A stretch of DNA of 64,000 bases from Brugia malayi. Taxonomy: Eukaryota; Nematoda; Chromadorea; Rhabditida; Onchocercidae. A program made the position numbers and the translations under genes. The notes under the pieces are model-generated. The model was given only the letters and a program-made list of their open reading frames with translations. It searched no databases and was not told where the DNA came from. The stretch covers positions 14,044,687 through 14,108,686 of the forward strand of contig NW_025062475.1 of the NCBI RefSeq assembly GCF_000002995.4. Reading direction: 5' to 3'. Shown piece after piece: positions 50,061 through 62,321 of this stretch. How positions within the stretch are numbered: the stretch's first letter is position 1; each line of letters begins with the position of its first letter.

Positions 50061-50698
50061 TCTAATAAATACATTAGAAATTCAGTTTCTGCTTAATACT
50101 AAAAAAAAAATTTGAAATAAAATAAAAAAAAGAGAGAGAGAGAGGGAGAAGAAAGAAAGAGAAAAAGAAACAAATGACAATTTCTTAGCTATTTTGCTCA
50201 TTTTTCATTTTATTGATGATAAAAGCATATTGTTTGCTTCAATTTTGGGATAATATTTTTTTTTAAAAAAAAAAAGAAAAAAAATGAAAAAAAAATCGAA
50301 GAATTTCTAATTTTTTTTTTTTCTTTTTTCGTTTCAACTTTAAAAACGAAAAAATCAAACACAATTTATTCACACATTTTGTTTTTTTCCTTTAAAAACA
50401 TCAAAAATAATTTCTGCTTTTTAATGTTACAATTATCATTTCAACAATTTTTTTTAAAAAAAAAAGAAAAAAAAAAGTTTAAATTTGGGATTTTTTGCAC
50501 CAAACAATGTTTATTTCTAATTCTTTGGTGTTTTGTTCCTTTTTTTTTTTTTTTTGTTTTGTTTTGTTTTTGTTTTCAAAAATAAAATGAAATTTTCTTT
50601 TCTTTTTTTTTTTTCATCTTTCTTTTGAAACTTTTCACTTTTCTTTTTCATATTTTTTTTTTCTTGTATGAAATTTAAATAAAAAGGAAAGGATGAAA

Positions 50699-50714
50699 GG
50701 GGGGGGGGGGGGGG
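50699..50714 (+). repeat. G16 homopolymer
   Basis: Sixteen consecutive G residues; a second, shorter G11 run is at 6266-6276. Rare in DNA this AT-rich. Confidence 0.9.
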
Positions 50715-50870
50715 AAATTGAAAAAAAAATTAATATATGAAATTTGTTTTGCTTAAAAAAAAGTTTAATCTAATTTGAGTGGATTAGTTCAAATTTTTAC
50801 ATTTTAAATTTATTTAACTTTAAATTTAACAAATTTTATGAGTAAATTGATATCGTTAAAAAAGAAAGAG

Positions 50871-50911
<41 letters not shown>

Positions 50912-53900
50912 GAATGGAAAGATTATTAAATTGAATCATTTATAATTCCTTCAATTTTAACCTCATTGCATTTCATTTCATTTCATTTAATTCAATTATT
51001 CAATTTTAAAAATTTTTCGTTATGAATAAATTTAAATATTATTTATTAAATACATTTCTGTTATATAAATAATAGAAACATTTCCATTTTGCATTATTAA
51101 CAAGGCTAATCTTTCTTTCATTGTTCTTTTTTTAAATGCTCATTTCAGAATAATTCAATTCTAAATCAATTAATGAAATTAAGTACTAAAAATTTTAGAG
51201 TGCACAATTTTATTGCTTAATTTTAGCTTTGATTTAGAATTAATTAATTATTCTTTTTCTCCATAATTTTGTCACAAAATCATTAAAAATTAATTGATAT
51301 ACTTTAAAAAAGCTAATAAAGGAATTAATTAACACAATTTGTAATTTTCATAAGTTTCATTTTCAAATCATTTTTTCTTTCTTTTTTTTTTTTCTTTTAT
51401 ACTTTTCTCTTTCTTTTTTTTTGCAATTATTATTATTATTTAAGTGAATTTCACAAAGAGTTTTATAGCATAAAATCATTAAAAATCATTTCTATCATTT
51501 ATAATATATTTTTTTTTAAAAAAAAAGAAAGGGAAAAAGAAACAGAGAAAACTCTGTTTAAAAATGCAAAAAAAAAATTTCAACATTTCATTTTTTTTTT
51601 TCATTTATATTACTTTGCAAAGAAAAAAAGAAAATTTGCTGCTTTTAGCAAATTTCAATTTTGCTTTTTCTATAATGTGAGCAATGAAAAAAGAATAAAC
51701 AGGAATGAAATCGGAATGAAACCGGAAAAATGGAAATAGAATGTTAGTATCAGTTGAATAAAATAAATAAGCTTTTTTTTTCTTTTTAAACATTAAAATT
51801 TGCTAATTTTTGTATGAAAAAATTGCCATTTTGTCAAATTTTTAAATATTGAAAAAAAAAAAAAAAACTCGCATTTTCTTTTTCTCATCTATTTTTTCAT
51901 AAAATTTACAAATTTAAAATTAATTAGAAATTTCGTTCGTTTATTTTTGTTCATTCAAAATTTTTAATTTCGGAATTTCATCAAAGATAAATGAATTAAA
52001 AAAAAAAAAAAAAAGAACGAAATGAATGAACGATTGAATGATTTCTAAATGTTTTGAAATTTTTTTTTTTTAAAAAATATTCTTTTGATCTTTTTTTGAA
52101 ACTGCAATTTAACAAAAAAATAAATTTCATTCAAATTTAATTAATTCATAATTAAAATTCCTTTCAAAAAATTTAAATAAAGCAAAATTTCTTTTTCATT
52201 TTTTTTTTTTTTTTTTTTTGTTTTTAATTTAAATTTTCTAACTAATATGCAAACAATGCTTTTCGTTCCAATATAAATACTACCAATTTAATCTTTTTCA
52301 TTTTTAAATAAAATAGAAATGACATTCTCATAAATCATTCATTGCAACATTATCCATTAAATGATGTAACAATGAGAGAGCAAAAAAGAAAAAAAAAAAA
52401 AAGATGAAATTTGTTTCGTTTTTATTTCAAATTTTAAAACAGATGGAATTTTATTACGGGGAGATTTTTTCACTTACTGAAAAATTTTGTTAAAAAAAAA
52501 AAAAAAAAAAAATAGAAAAGTAATTATTAAATTAAAATAAAATTCATAAATAAATGTAAATGTATATATGCATGTTATAGTAAATTAATTAAATAAATAA
52601 ATATTTGTTTTCTTTTTTTTTTTCACAGAATTTTTTTAGCAAAAATTTTAATTACAAAAATAATTACTAAATTGAACTGAATTCCATAAATGTATATGCG
52701 TGTTATAGTAAATAAATTAAATTAATTGGTTAAATTAATAAATAAATAAATATATAAGTTAAATTTTAATTATTTCATTTTTTGAAATTAGACTAATCAT
52801 TGGAATAGCAAAAATATTTAAGTTAGAATCTTTCAATAGTTTCATTCACTTATATATATATATATATATATATCATTTTTATATTCTATAATGTAATTAT
52901 TTTAAGATTTATTTCATAGTTTTGTAAACAAATAATTCAAAATGAATAAGCAATGGCTTTGTTAGTTAGTTAACTAATTAATTAATTAATTAGTTAATTA
53001 ATTAGAACACAATTATGAATATAATTTTAACTGAAAAGTTGAGTGATGTTTTATTTATTTATTCATTTATTTTTTTTGCTTGAAAATTGTCAAAATGTAA
53101 AATAATTAATTAATTAATTAAAGGAAAAAAGAAATAATTTATTAAAGAAAGAATGAATGAGTGATAAGATATAATTTTTGTGATAATTTTTATGATTAAA
53201 ATTAATAGACATAAAGTTTATTACATTTTAAAATTAAGTTAGCAAAATAATTTCCTATAATATTTCAAATTAAATTAATAATAAAATATTAATCAGCTCG
53301 TTTTTTTTTTTTTCTTAATATCATAATTACATTTTGGTGTTATCAAATTAAATCGAATATCGAATGAATGAAATTTTTCTATTGAAAATTAAAATTATAT
53401 TTTCTAAAATATTCATTAAATATTTTACTTTATTTTTTCGTTTTTTTTTTTTTGTTAAAAAAAATAATTTTTGAAAGAATAACAAAATAATATTTCATTC
53501 TTACACTAAATTCATTCATATTTGTAACACAAATACAATTAAAATTAATGTAAATAAAAGAAATAATTGAAAATTTTAGCAAATATATGAAATGCAATTT
53601 TTTTTTTTTTAGAAAAAAAAAAGGAAAAATAAACAAAAATTACAAATAATATTTGATTTCCTTCAGAGAAAAATTTAATTAAAATTTAAGTTTTTAATTC
53701 TTTCAGTTCATTAATATATTTGATCACACATTATTTTACTTTTTACTAAGTGTGAAAATTGTGACACGAAAAAATGAAAAAAAGCTGTGACAAATTTAAA
53801 TTTTTAGAAAGATGAACGATTGATTGGACAAAGAGAGAGGGAGAGAGAGAGAGTGAATGAGAGAAAGAGAGGTGGAGAGAGGAGGAAGAGAGGAAAAGAA

Positions 53901-53950
53901 AGAATGCCATGATGATTTCCTCTTCCAATAACTCTTTGTAAATCGAAACA

Positions 53951-54032
53951 ATATGTATGTATGTATGTGTGTATGTGCGTGTATGTGTATGCATGTATGT
54001 ATGTACGTGTATGTACACATACACATACATAC
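53951..54032 (+). repeat. TATG/CATA inverted microsatellite
   Basis: A run of GTAT/GTGT units followed directly by ACACATACACATACATAC. The right arm pairs with GTATGTATGT...GTATGT on the left with a four-base bulge. Confidence 0.65.
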
Positions 54033-54914
54033 AAATAGCTTTTGCTCCTCAAAAATTGATCTTTGAATTCTTTCTCAAAGTTTAATTCAATCAAATTTGT
54101 TAGTTACTAATTTTGGAAATTCCTTCTAACATTATGTTAATATAAATATTTAAAATCATTTAAATATTTTGATGTAATAAGTAATTTTCAATAAATAAAA
54201 GTAAAAAAAGAAAATAGGTAAGTAGGATTGATAAATTATTTAATTGTTTACTGTAAAAGATAAACTGAATTGTGATATTTTAATTTAACTAATATAATTA
54301 TATCAGAACACACTATTAAGCAATCATATTTTAGCTTTTGAGCATTTCATCTAATTTCCATTTCTATTCTCATCCAATCTCATTAATTTTATCCTCTCTC
54401 TCTCTCTTTGTCTCATGAAAATGCTTAAATTACTTAAATTATATTTTAAATTAGGGAAACAAATTAAATAATTAAATTAAATTAAACTTCAGAAAATATT
54501 TCTGAAGGGTTTTAATTATAAATTGGCAAGAGATGACAAGACTAATTAATTAATTAATTAATTAATTAATTAATACTATTGTCATTTTTATTTTTTTAAG
54601 GGCATTGGCAATTGTTTTTCAGAAAAATTTTAGAATTCGTTCCGAAAATCAGAATAAGGTGATAGAATGTTTTCTCGTTTATATATATATATATATCTTC
54701 CAGTCTTTCCTGATCACTTTTATCTTCCATATCACTTCATCCCTTTCCGGTATATCCTTTCCTGTATTTACTCTCTCCCACTTACTTACCTCTCTTTTTG
54801 ACTTAGATGAAATCAAATAAATAAATAATGCAAAGTAAATCAAAAATCATATCAAATTCATTGTCACTTTTCTTTTTTCTTTTGTTTACACTATTTACTG
54901 TCGACGAATGACAA

Positions 54915-54947
<33 letters not shown>

Positions 54948-55232
54948 GAATAACTAACAACAAAAAGCATAACAAATAGAAAATTTTGATTAACAAAGTA
55001 AAAAATCGATAAAACACTCAGAATTAAAGAATAGAATAGAATAGAAAAGAAGACAAAATAAGAAAAGGGATTGCATAGAAGACAGAATAAAAGAGAGAGA
55101 GAAACGAAAGATTAAAAGAAAAAACTTGCCGATTATAAATAGGAGAAATAACTTTAAATTTAAAAAAAACCAACATTCTTGTATGTGTATGTGTGTGTCT
55201 ACAATAAATAATGATTGAATTTTTACCAAAAA

Positions 55233-55234
<2 letters not shown>

Positions 55235-55281
<47 letters not shown>

Positions 55282-55283
55282 AG
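55235..55283 (+). repeat. GA microsatellite
   Basis: GA run of about 21 units ending in GGGAGGGAG. Confidence 0.95.
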
Positions 55284-55844
55284 AAGTACAACGAGAAGAG
55301 TTAAGAGAAAGAGGAAATAAGTGTAAGTTAAAATTATCAGCTCTATTGCACATTTCCCATTACCATTTGTGATCGATCTATAAGGGAACACCCATTTTTA
55401 ACCAAATTAAATACTTCAGTTAATTAATTAAGCAATTAATTAATTAATTATCGTTAATTCTGTATGTCAGAAAAAAGAATAAAATGGATTTATAAGTACG
55501 CAAAGATAATCGCTATTATTATTATTATTATTTTTAAATATCAATGAAATTAAAGGATAATTCAATTTATACTTCCTATTCCTTTCTATATTATATAATT
55601 ATTTTATCAATTTTATTTATCATTAAATATGGAATGCTTGGAATGAATCAGAAAGATGAAGGTCAAGATTTGCAATGATCTAGAAGATGATTAGACAAAA
55701 GCGCTTTTGTGATTATTTCTTTCATTTTTATGGATTGCTTTTGTTGATGGTAAAAAAATTAAAAAAAAAAAAAGGAGGGACATTATTTTTTGTAAGAAAA
55801 TTTGTCAAAATTCTGAAATGGTCGTTGTTCTTTCTTTCTTTCTT

Positions 55845-55875
<31 letters not shown>

Positions 55876-56092
55876 TTTCTAAATTAAACTTTAAACAAAA
55901 TTTTCATTTCTTTGGATTTTTGCTCAATTTTAAATTAATTATAAAATCTCTCAAAGTTTTCATTTATTTAATAAATTTGTCGCCAAAGGTATGTTTTAAT
56001 GAAAGGAATAGTCTTAAAATTAACAAGAAAAGAAAAAATAAATGACACTTGTAATTGAAGAAGTTATTTGTATACATTACTGTTCTCACATT

Positions 56093-56390
56093 TACTATCA
56101 TTATCATTATCAGTGCCATCACTAATCATCATCATCATCATCACTCTATCATTGCCATTATCATCACTATTATTGTCATCATTATCATCACCATCATTAT
56201 CCTCACTACTATCATTAATAACATTACCACATTGTCCTTTATCACTATCAACCGTTCTCCATTATCCCATTACTACTACCATCGTTATTATTATCATTAT
56301 TATTATTATCCTCATCCTCACTATTATCATTAACATCACCATCATCATCATCATTACTATGACCGTTATTATCATAATTATTCCTACCAT
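56093..56390 (+). repeat. TCA/TTA trinucleotide array, imperfect
   Basis: About 300 bases of ATC, ACT and ATT triplets with many substitutions, keeping a three-base rhythm. Spurious Ile/His/Leu frames only. Confidence 0.9.
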
Positions 56391-59154
56391 AATCTGAAAA
56401 CAAATTTATTCAAAAAACAATCAAAAAAAAAAAAAAAAAGAATTGAAATTAGTAAATTAAGCGGTGAAGATGCTAATGTAGTATTTGAAGTAGTATAGAA
56501 CAGATTTCATTAGAGTAATTAATCAAAAATTAATGACATGATTACTGAAAAATGTACCTGTTACTGTAATAAAATTATATATATTTAAAAATTTATTAAA
56601 GAAATTTTTAAATTTCTTATTCTCTTTTTCTCCATTTATGATTCTAATTTTTATCATTTATATACTTACCTTTTTTACAATAAAATTATAAATTATAGTA
56701 ATAACAAAATATGATAATATCAATATTTAGCAATAACAATAATTTCATGCTATAAAGCAAAATGTTTCTAATTAACAAAAGAAATTTTAAGCTTTTGAAA
56801 AAGAGAAAAGACAAAAAAAAAAAAAAAAAAAATTAAGGGTTGAAATTTGTTAAAATTGATTCAACTTTTGAAAGATGAAAAACAATAGAAAAAGGACAAG
56901 TAATTAATGTCAACGAACATGTGTTTCTTTCCCTTTCATTTATTTATTATATAAATTTGTTAATTTAAACAAAAAAAAAAAAAAAATTACACAGATAATT
57001 AGAAAGTCATGAATTAATTAAAAATTTCATACGTATTTTAAAATCATATCTTTATTATTGTTTAAATTAATTAATTGATTAATTCAGTTCTTTGGCTTTC
57101 AAATTGCCTGATGGTTATTCCAGTATTAATTAATTTAAAATACTGGACTGAAATAAAAAAAGTGAAATTAATAATAATTTATGAAGAAATGAATTATTAT
57201 ATAAAAATTTATTTGTAAAAATGAAAGAAGAAATTTAATTTAAAAGGTTAACAAAATACAAAAAATGAATGAACAATGAACAAACAGGTGAAATTTCATT
57301 TTTTGTTTGTCAAAAATGAAATCGGGTCAAATTGTATTGGATTAAAATATCTGTTAAACTCAAATTTTGTCATATTTCATATCATTACCTAATTTTTTTA
57401 GTGCTATTATTATTATTAGGAATATGGCTATTGATAATAGATTACTGATAAGATTTGAAGCTTTTAATACATGATCATTATCATCACAATAATGATTACA
57501 TTTAAACTATAAAACAAAATAATAGCAATAAAATGATACAAATATTATTTTAATTATTTTTCATGTATAATAAGATGAACTTTTAGAAAGAGAAATTAAA
57601 TTTTATAAAAATGATTTGCACAAAATTGAATTCTTTTTAATTACATTCAAATAATTTATCATTTATAAGTTACTCAAGTTGTAACATTCGATAAGGAACA
57701 AAATATCTCAAATTTTACCAAACAAACAAATAATTATTATAATTAAAATTGTCAAATTGATCTAAAATTCATTGATGGAAGAAATGATTGATGATTTGAT
57801 CTCAACGGACATTTTACAATTTTGTGAAACAGGTTTTACACCTTAGTTACAATCATATCTCACTGAAATATTGCGATACTTTCAGCTTCGTCTGCAAAAA
57901 TCATTTTTACATCAAAGAAATAATCATTAATCAAATTCGATGAGAGCGGGCAAAATTTCTTTTTTTGATGACAGAAAATGCAGGAAAACATAATAACATT
58001 ATGTCATCAAATAATAATAATATCACATATTTTATTACCAATAAAATACTAATTATTTTTGATTAATTGAATTAATTAATTAAATTAATTCAAAATTTTT
58101 GCATGAATTTTGCAAAAACAATTGGCAATTATATTTTCAAATCTAATATCATAAGAATTTTTTTTTTGACAGACAAAAAAAAATTGAAATATTTCTTAAA
58201 AAAAAGTGAAAAATACTTTTGTCTAAAATATTTTTCAAAAGTAAAAATTGTTTGCACACTTTTTTTTTTTTTTTTTTATTCTTAATCATTTATTATATAT
58301 ATATATGCAACTGAAAGTTTATTTTGAAAAAAATGAACAAAAAAAAAACGGAAAATTATTGATATAATTTTTTTTGGAATTCATATCATTAAAAAAAAAA
58401 AGAAAAAATGTTTAAATTGTTTTATTAATTTTTTATTGGAATAATAAGAGAAAAAAAAATGATTAAATATTTGACCTTTTATTTGTTATTACTAAGTTTA
58501 AACTTTTAAATTCACTTCAATTCTTAGCATTTCATACAATCTGCTGTAAATATTTTCGCCGATTGATAAAATAGAATGAACGGATAATGAATAATGCATT
58601 ATGACCTATTTTATTTCACCTTCATAATATTATTTCAATTTTAGTCATCAAATTATTAAATTAGTAATTATTTAACTAGCAATAATAAAAAGTTTGATCA
58701 ATTATTAAATTATTAAATATTATTAAATTAATTTTTTTTTCAATTATTAAATTAATTTTTTGAAATATCTTAAATTATGCTTTATAGTAAATATTATTAT
58801 AATTATTATATAATGATACACTCCTTATTCCATAATTTATTTGTTCTAAATGTTATGGTTCTTTTCATTTATGATAATCATATACAAATGATAATCAACC
58901 ATAATTATGATAACTACTGATAACCATATCACTTTCTATTTTTCTACGTTGATATTATCTCTTTTTATATAATAAATTATGATATTATCTCTTTCCATAC
59001 TGTATATCAATATGTATTTATATATTAAAAAACTTAAATTCCATACATCAATAATTTGAATTTAAGCTATTTAAAATTTGAGTTTTGTTTAATTGATATT
59101 ATAATTTGTTTATGTTTAACTTATTATCAAACCATTTATTTTCTTTACAAACAG

Positions 59155-59238
59155 CATGGTACATTACATAAATCAGCAAAAATAGCTACAACGACAAATG
59201 CGCATTTGTATTTTGAGCGCTCCTGTCGTATTAATTAG
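59155..59238 (+). other. complex-sequence island with exon-like features on both strands
   Basis: On the plus strand a good acceptor (TTTTCTTTACAAACAG) is followed by 27 open codons starting HGTLHKSAKIATTTNAHLYF and a TAG. On the minus strand a pyrimidine-rich acceptor ending CGTATCAG (about 59246) is followed by 24 open codons (LLINTTGALKIQMRICRCSY) and a TGA. Base composition is near balanced, unlike the flanks. It may be the last exon of a plus-strand gene convergent with gene 2, an alternative last exon on the minus strand, or a conserved noncoding element. I cannot decide. Confidence 0.3.
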
Positions 59239-59742
59239 AAGGCCTGATACGAGGTAATAAAAGAAGAGATGAAAAAGAATAGAAATAAAGCAGATGTTAA
59301 TCGAATAGTAATGAATGAAATAATTAATTTTAAGGAAAAATTTCTTAATATAAAAAAAAAAAAAGAAAGAAGAAAAGAAATTTCTTTTGTCTCTCTTTTT
59401 CTGAATTTTTTAAAATATTAATCATATTTTTCTTCTTTATTTTTTAGCTAAAATGCAAATGAATCAAATTAAAAGAAAAAAAAATTAAAGGAAATGGACG
59501 TATAATAATAAATGCGGAAAAACAAAGCAAAAAAAAAAAAGTTTTACTACACAATAAATTTGAAAATAAAAAAAAAATCAAAAGAATTTTTAAAATTTAA
59601 TCATTTTAAATTAATCTCATTAAAAAAAAAAAAAAAGAGAAAGATAATTTTTTCAAATATATTTAGATATAAAAATATTTTAACAATAAAATATTACTTT
59701 TTCTTTTAATTTATAAAAAATTTAGAGTAATGAAGATGTAAT
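59239..59742 (-). other. 3' flank / probable 3' UTR of gene 2
   Basis: AT-rich sequence following the stop codon of gene 2 on the minus strand. It holds homopolymers and no other open frame of interest. I did not fix a poly-A site. Confidence 0.45.
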
Positions 59743-59832
59743 TTAAACGGAAGACATATGAAATGAACGAGGATGTTGTTCCGATGTGAGATTTTGTTGC
59801 AATGCAGTTGTTGTTGAACTGGGATAATTCTT
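59743..59832 (-). CDS. gene 2 last exon, end of cytoplasmic tail and stop
   Basis: Minus-strand exon of 29 codons plus TAA (59745-59743). The acceptor TTTGTTTTAG precedes AAGAATTAT. The frame begins in phase 0, matching the CAT CAG end of the previous exon. The product begins KNYPSSTTTALQQNLTSE and ends FHMSSV, continuing the polar Ser/Thr/Gln/Tyr character of the tail. The C-terminus has a hydrophobic last residue (SSV), which could be a PDZ ligand of the S/T-x-V type only loosely (S-S-V); this is inference. Confidence 0.85.
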   Translation of the reverse strand, partial: KNYPSSTTTALQQNLTSEQHPRSFHMSSV

Positions 59833-60415
59833 CTAAAACAAAATTTAATGAAGAAAAATTAGTCAAAGTAAATAGACAAATAAACGAGTGGACAAACAAA
59901 CGTATAAATAAATAAATAAATAAGTAAGCAAATAAATAAGTAAATAAATAAATAAATGTATGCTATGAAATGATCAAATCTTATATGTATGTGATATTAT
60001 TACAGTATGTTCAGTTAAAAAAATTAATTAAATACTTCCAAGAAAATTATTGTTATTACACGCTTTACAAACTTTCAAAGTGTTCACTTTTCTTCTTTCA
60101 TTTAAATATATGGCCAAGTGTAAGATCAAGCATAAATATAGCTAAGTATGTATAAGTAGCATAAATATGGCTAAGTATGTGTAGGTATGTAAAGTGCGCA
60201 TTTATGCATATATATATATTTATAAATATATAGGAAAAGTTATGAACTTTAATAATTTATTTATACTATTTTTTATTTATGCAAATTTATGAAATAGTAT
60301 AGTATCAGAAGAGAGAGCTAGGTAAATTCTAATTCTAAAATTTAGACCAGAAAAAATAGATTAATGTATAAGTAAATATTCTTGATAATATTATAATTTC
60401 TTTAGCAATAGTTAC

Positions 60416-60602
60416 CTGATGAGATTGCACATTTCCGGATATTTCTGAATGATGCGGATAATTGCTTTGTTGCTTCTGAGATTGTGAATAATCCGGTTGA
60501 ACGACATACATCGGTGGCGGTGTTATGTACGCAGGTTGAGTATGCATCGATGATTGCAAAATTGGTGTTTCCAGACTAGAAATGTAGGTACCATGTGATT
60601 GT
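60416..60602 (-). CDS. gene 2 exon 4, Pro/Gln/Tyr-rich tail with PPMY motif
   Basis: Minus-strand exon of 187 bases, acceptor TTTTTTCTAG and donor CAG|GTAACT. Its first base completes a Gln codon split with exon 3 (CA+A), then 62 residues follow. It includes PAYITPPPMYVVQPDYSQSQ: the PPMY is a PPxY motif, the known ligand for WW domains of Nedd4-type ubiquitin ligases and YAP-like proteins. Several further Tyr residues (TYI, PDYS, NYP) could be phosphorylation sites. The end, GNVQSHQ, is phase 0. In the intracellular part of Shisa, CYYR1 and WBP1-type proteins, such Pro/Tyr-rich tails act as adaptors; this is family knowledge applied by layout. Confidence 0.88.
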
Positions 60603-60981
60603 CTAGAAAAAATAATTTCTATTCCTATCAGATATCGAACAGAGAGAAATCTATTAAAAAAAAAAAAAAAAACGAACTTCAAAAATGATAATTATTTATT
60701 CATTTCTTAGAATTCATCTATTATTTATAATATTGATAGTTAATTTTAATGTTAATTGATCAAAAAATTAATTCAAAAAAGAAAAAAATATTGAAATAAT
60801 CATTTTGTATAATATTTTTCTTTTCTAATGCTTACAAACATATCAGAAATCTATTATCGTTATTTGATTTTCATTATAAACCATACTGACATAACAATAA
60901 AGTATTTAAAAGCTAAAAATGTCATTAATTAATTTTAGCTTTTGAAATTTTAAAATAATTTTAATGAATAAAAAAACTAAC

Positions 60982-61106
60982 TGCTGTGGGAATGGTGGTT
61001 TTTCATTTCTTAATGATGTATAGGTTGTAGTTGGTGCCCGTAAAATACTAGTTGTTCTCGATGCAGTACTACTACTTATACGTCTTTGTTTTTCAGTTTT
61101 TCTCAT
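60982..61106 (-). CDS. gene 2 exon 3, basic juxtamembrane segment
   Basis: Minus-strand exon of 125 bases, acceptor GATTGTAG and donor CA|GTTAGT. It starts phase 0 with MRKTEKQRRISSSTASRTTS and continues through a Thr-rich stretch to EKPPFPQ, with two bases left over that pair with exon 4. The Arg/Lys-rich start directly follows the membrane helix and acts as the positive-inside anchor, placing this side in the cytoplasm. The Met here is internal; an mRNA starting here would lack the membrane helix. Confidence 0.88.
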
Positions 61107-61702
61107 CTACAATCATTAAATATAAATCATTGAAATTATAGGAATTTTGAATGAAGTATATTTTCCGGATAATAAAATATACATTTTATAAATGTTATTT
61201 CCGAGTAGATCATGATTACCGAGATAACCAACTTGAAATGAATAATATTGCTAGATATCAAATAATTAATAAAATATTCTCTATCATCCATTTTATTAAT
61301 TAAATAATAGGTTTTTAAAATTGTAAAAAGCAGAATATAATTCAATAACAAAAAAAAAAGACTACTCATTATACTTGAGAATCGCCCACTAAATTTGATT
61401 GAAATTTTTAAGTTAAATTAAAACCTTTAAATTTATAGTGTTTAATCTAAAGAGGAAACAAGAGGAAAAAACTTTATGAAACAGCATAAATATGTCTAAA
61501 ATATCTTTTAAATTAAAAAAAAAAAAAAAAAGCAAAGCTATTCAAACAAATTGTTAATTTGTCAATGGAAATAACAACAACATAGTAAACAATAAATATT
61601 AAACAAAGTAAACAATAAATATTAAATAATGTCTGTTATTTTACTACTATATAGAGATGAAAAAAGAAAAAATAAATCACTCACACTAACTAATTCACTT
61701 AC

Positions 61703-61789
61703 CCTTTTAACAAATCCGAAATAAATAATTGCTGCGCATATTCCGAAAAATAAAATACCGGCAATTACTATTGCAAATATTACGCCTAC
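61703..61789 (-). CDS. gene 2 exon 2, transmembrane helix
   Basis: Minus-strand exon of exactly 29 codons, acceptor T-rich tract ending TTCAG, donor AGG|GTAAGT (near consensus). It encodes a single hydrophobic helix beginning VGVIFAIVIAGILFFGICAA and ending YFGFVKR, about 25 apolar residues capped by Lys-Arg. The VIAG and GILFFG small-residue spacing resembles the helix of CYYR1/Shisa-class proteins. A membrane helix carried on its own phase-0 exon between an extracellular exon and tail exons is typical for such adaptors. Confidence 0.9.
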
Positions 61790-62321
61790 CTGAAAAAAAA
61801 AGTGGAATAAATAAAAAATAAAACAAGAAAAAATCTTTATGTTAAATTACGCTTTTTATAATTAAAAATTATAAATAAGCGACAAGAAACAATAAAAGAT
61901 AAATAAAATCATTAAAAAAGGGATAATTCAAATTTTTCGAATAACATTTTACATTTTACTTAATAGTATAATTTGTGATAATAAGTGAAAAAAAAAAAAA
62001 AATTTTGCAAAAAATTTTTTAAAAGTAAAATTTTATCGTTAGATTAAGCTTATTATTTAAAACAGCATATGATAGTATTTATTTATTCCTTTTTTTATTT
62101 CTATTTTATCAATGTTGAACGATTGTCTTACACTGTTCACAATGCTAATATTATTACTTAATGGATATGTCAAATTTAAATTGTAAAAATTTGTTTCAAA
62201 TTCTATGAAAGAAAGAGTAAAAGAAGAATTACAAATTGGATTCAGACCATATGTATGGAAACATTTGAATTTTATTTTTAAAAAAATAATTTTACAAAGA
62301 ATGAAAAAAATGAAAACAAAC

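Larger units (their letters stand above)
45707..59154. other. AT-rich region dominated by microsatellites, no firm gene
   Basis: CT-rich stretch with ATTC/GATC repeats (46376-47225), GGAA run (48142-48172), ATT run (49524-49577), a 320-base AAT array (49738-50060), G16 run (50699-50714), GA tracts (50875-50907, 55235-55283), AT dinucleotides (52853-52873), TG/CA hairpin (53951-54032), TTAA runs and an imperfect TCA/TTA array (56093-56390). A short island at 57760-57960 has an acceptor-like site with small open frames on both strands but nothing convincing. Confidence 0.5.
59833..62321 (-). other. introns of gene 2
   Basis: Four introns: 59833-60415 (583 bases), 60603-60981 (379), 61107-61702 (596) and 61790-62321 (532). 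All are GT-AG and A/T-rich. The first holds AAAT tetranucleotide runs (59904-59956) and an ATATAT stretch (60209-60231). Confidence 0.85.

Noticed and set aside
49730..50115. Long Leu-, Ile- and Asn-run open frames
   Set aside because: Translation of the AAT/ATT array in different frames; no unique sequence.
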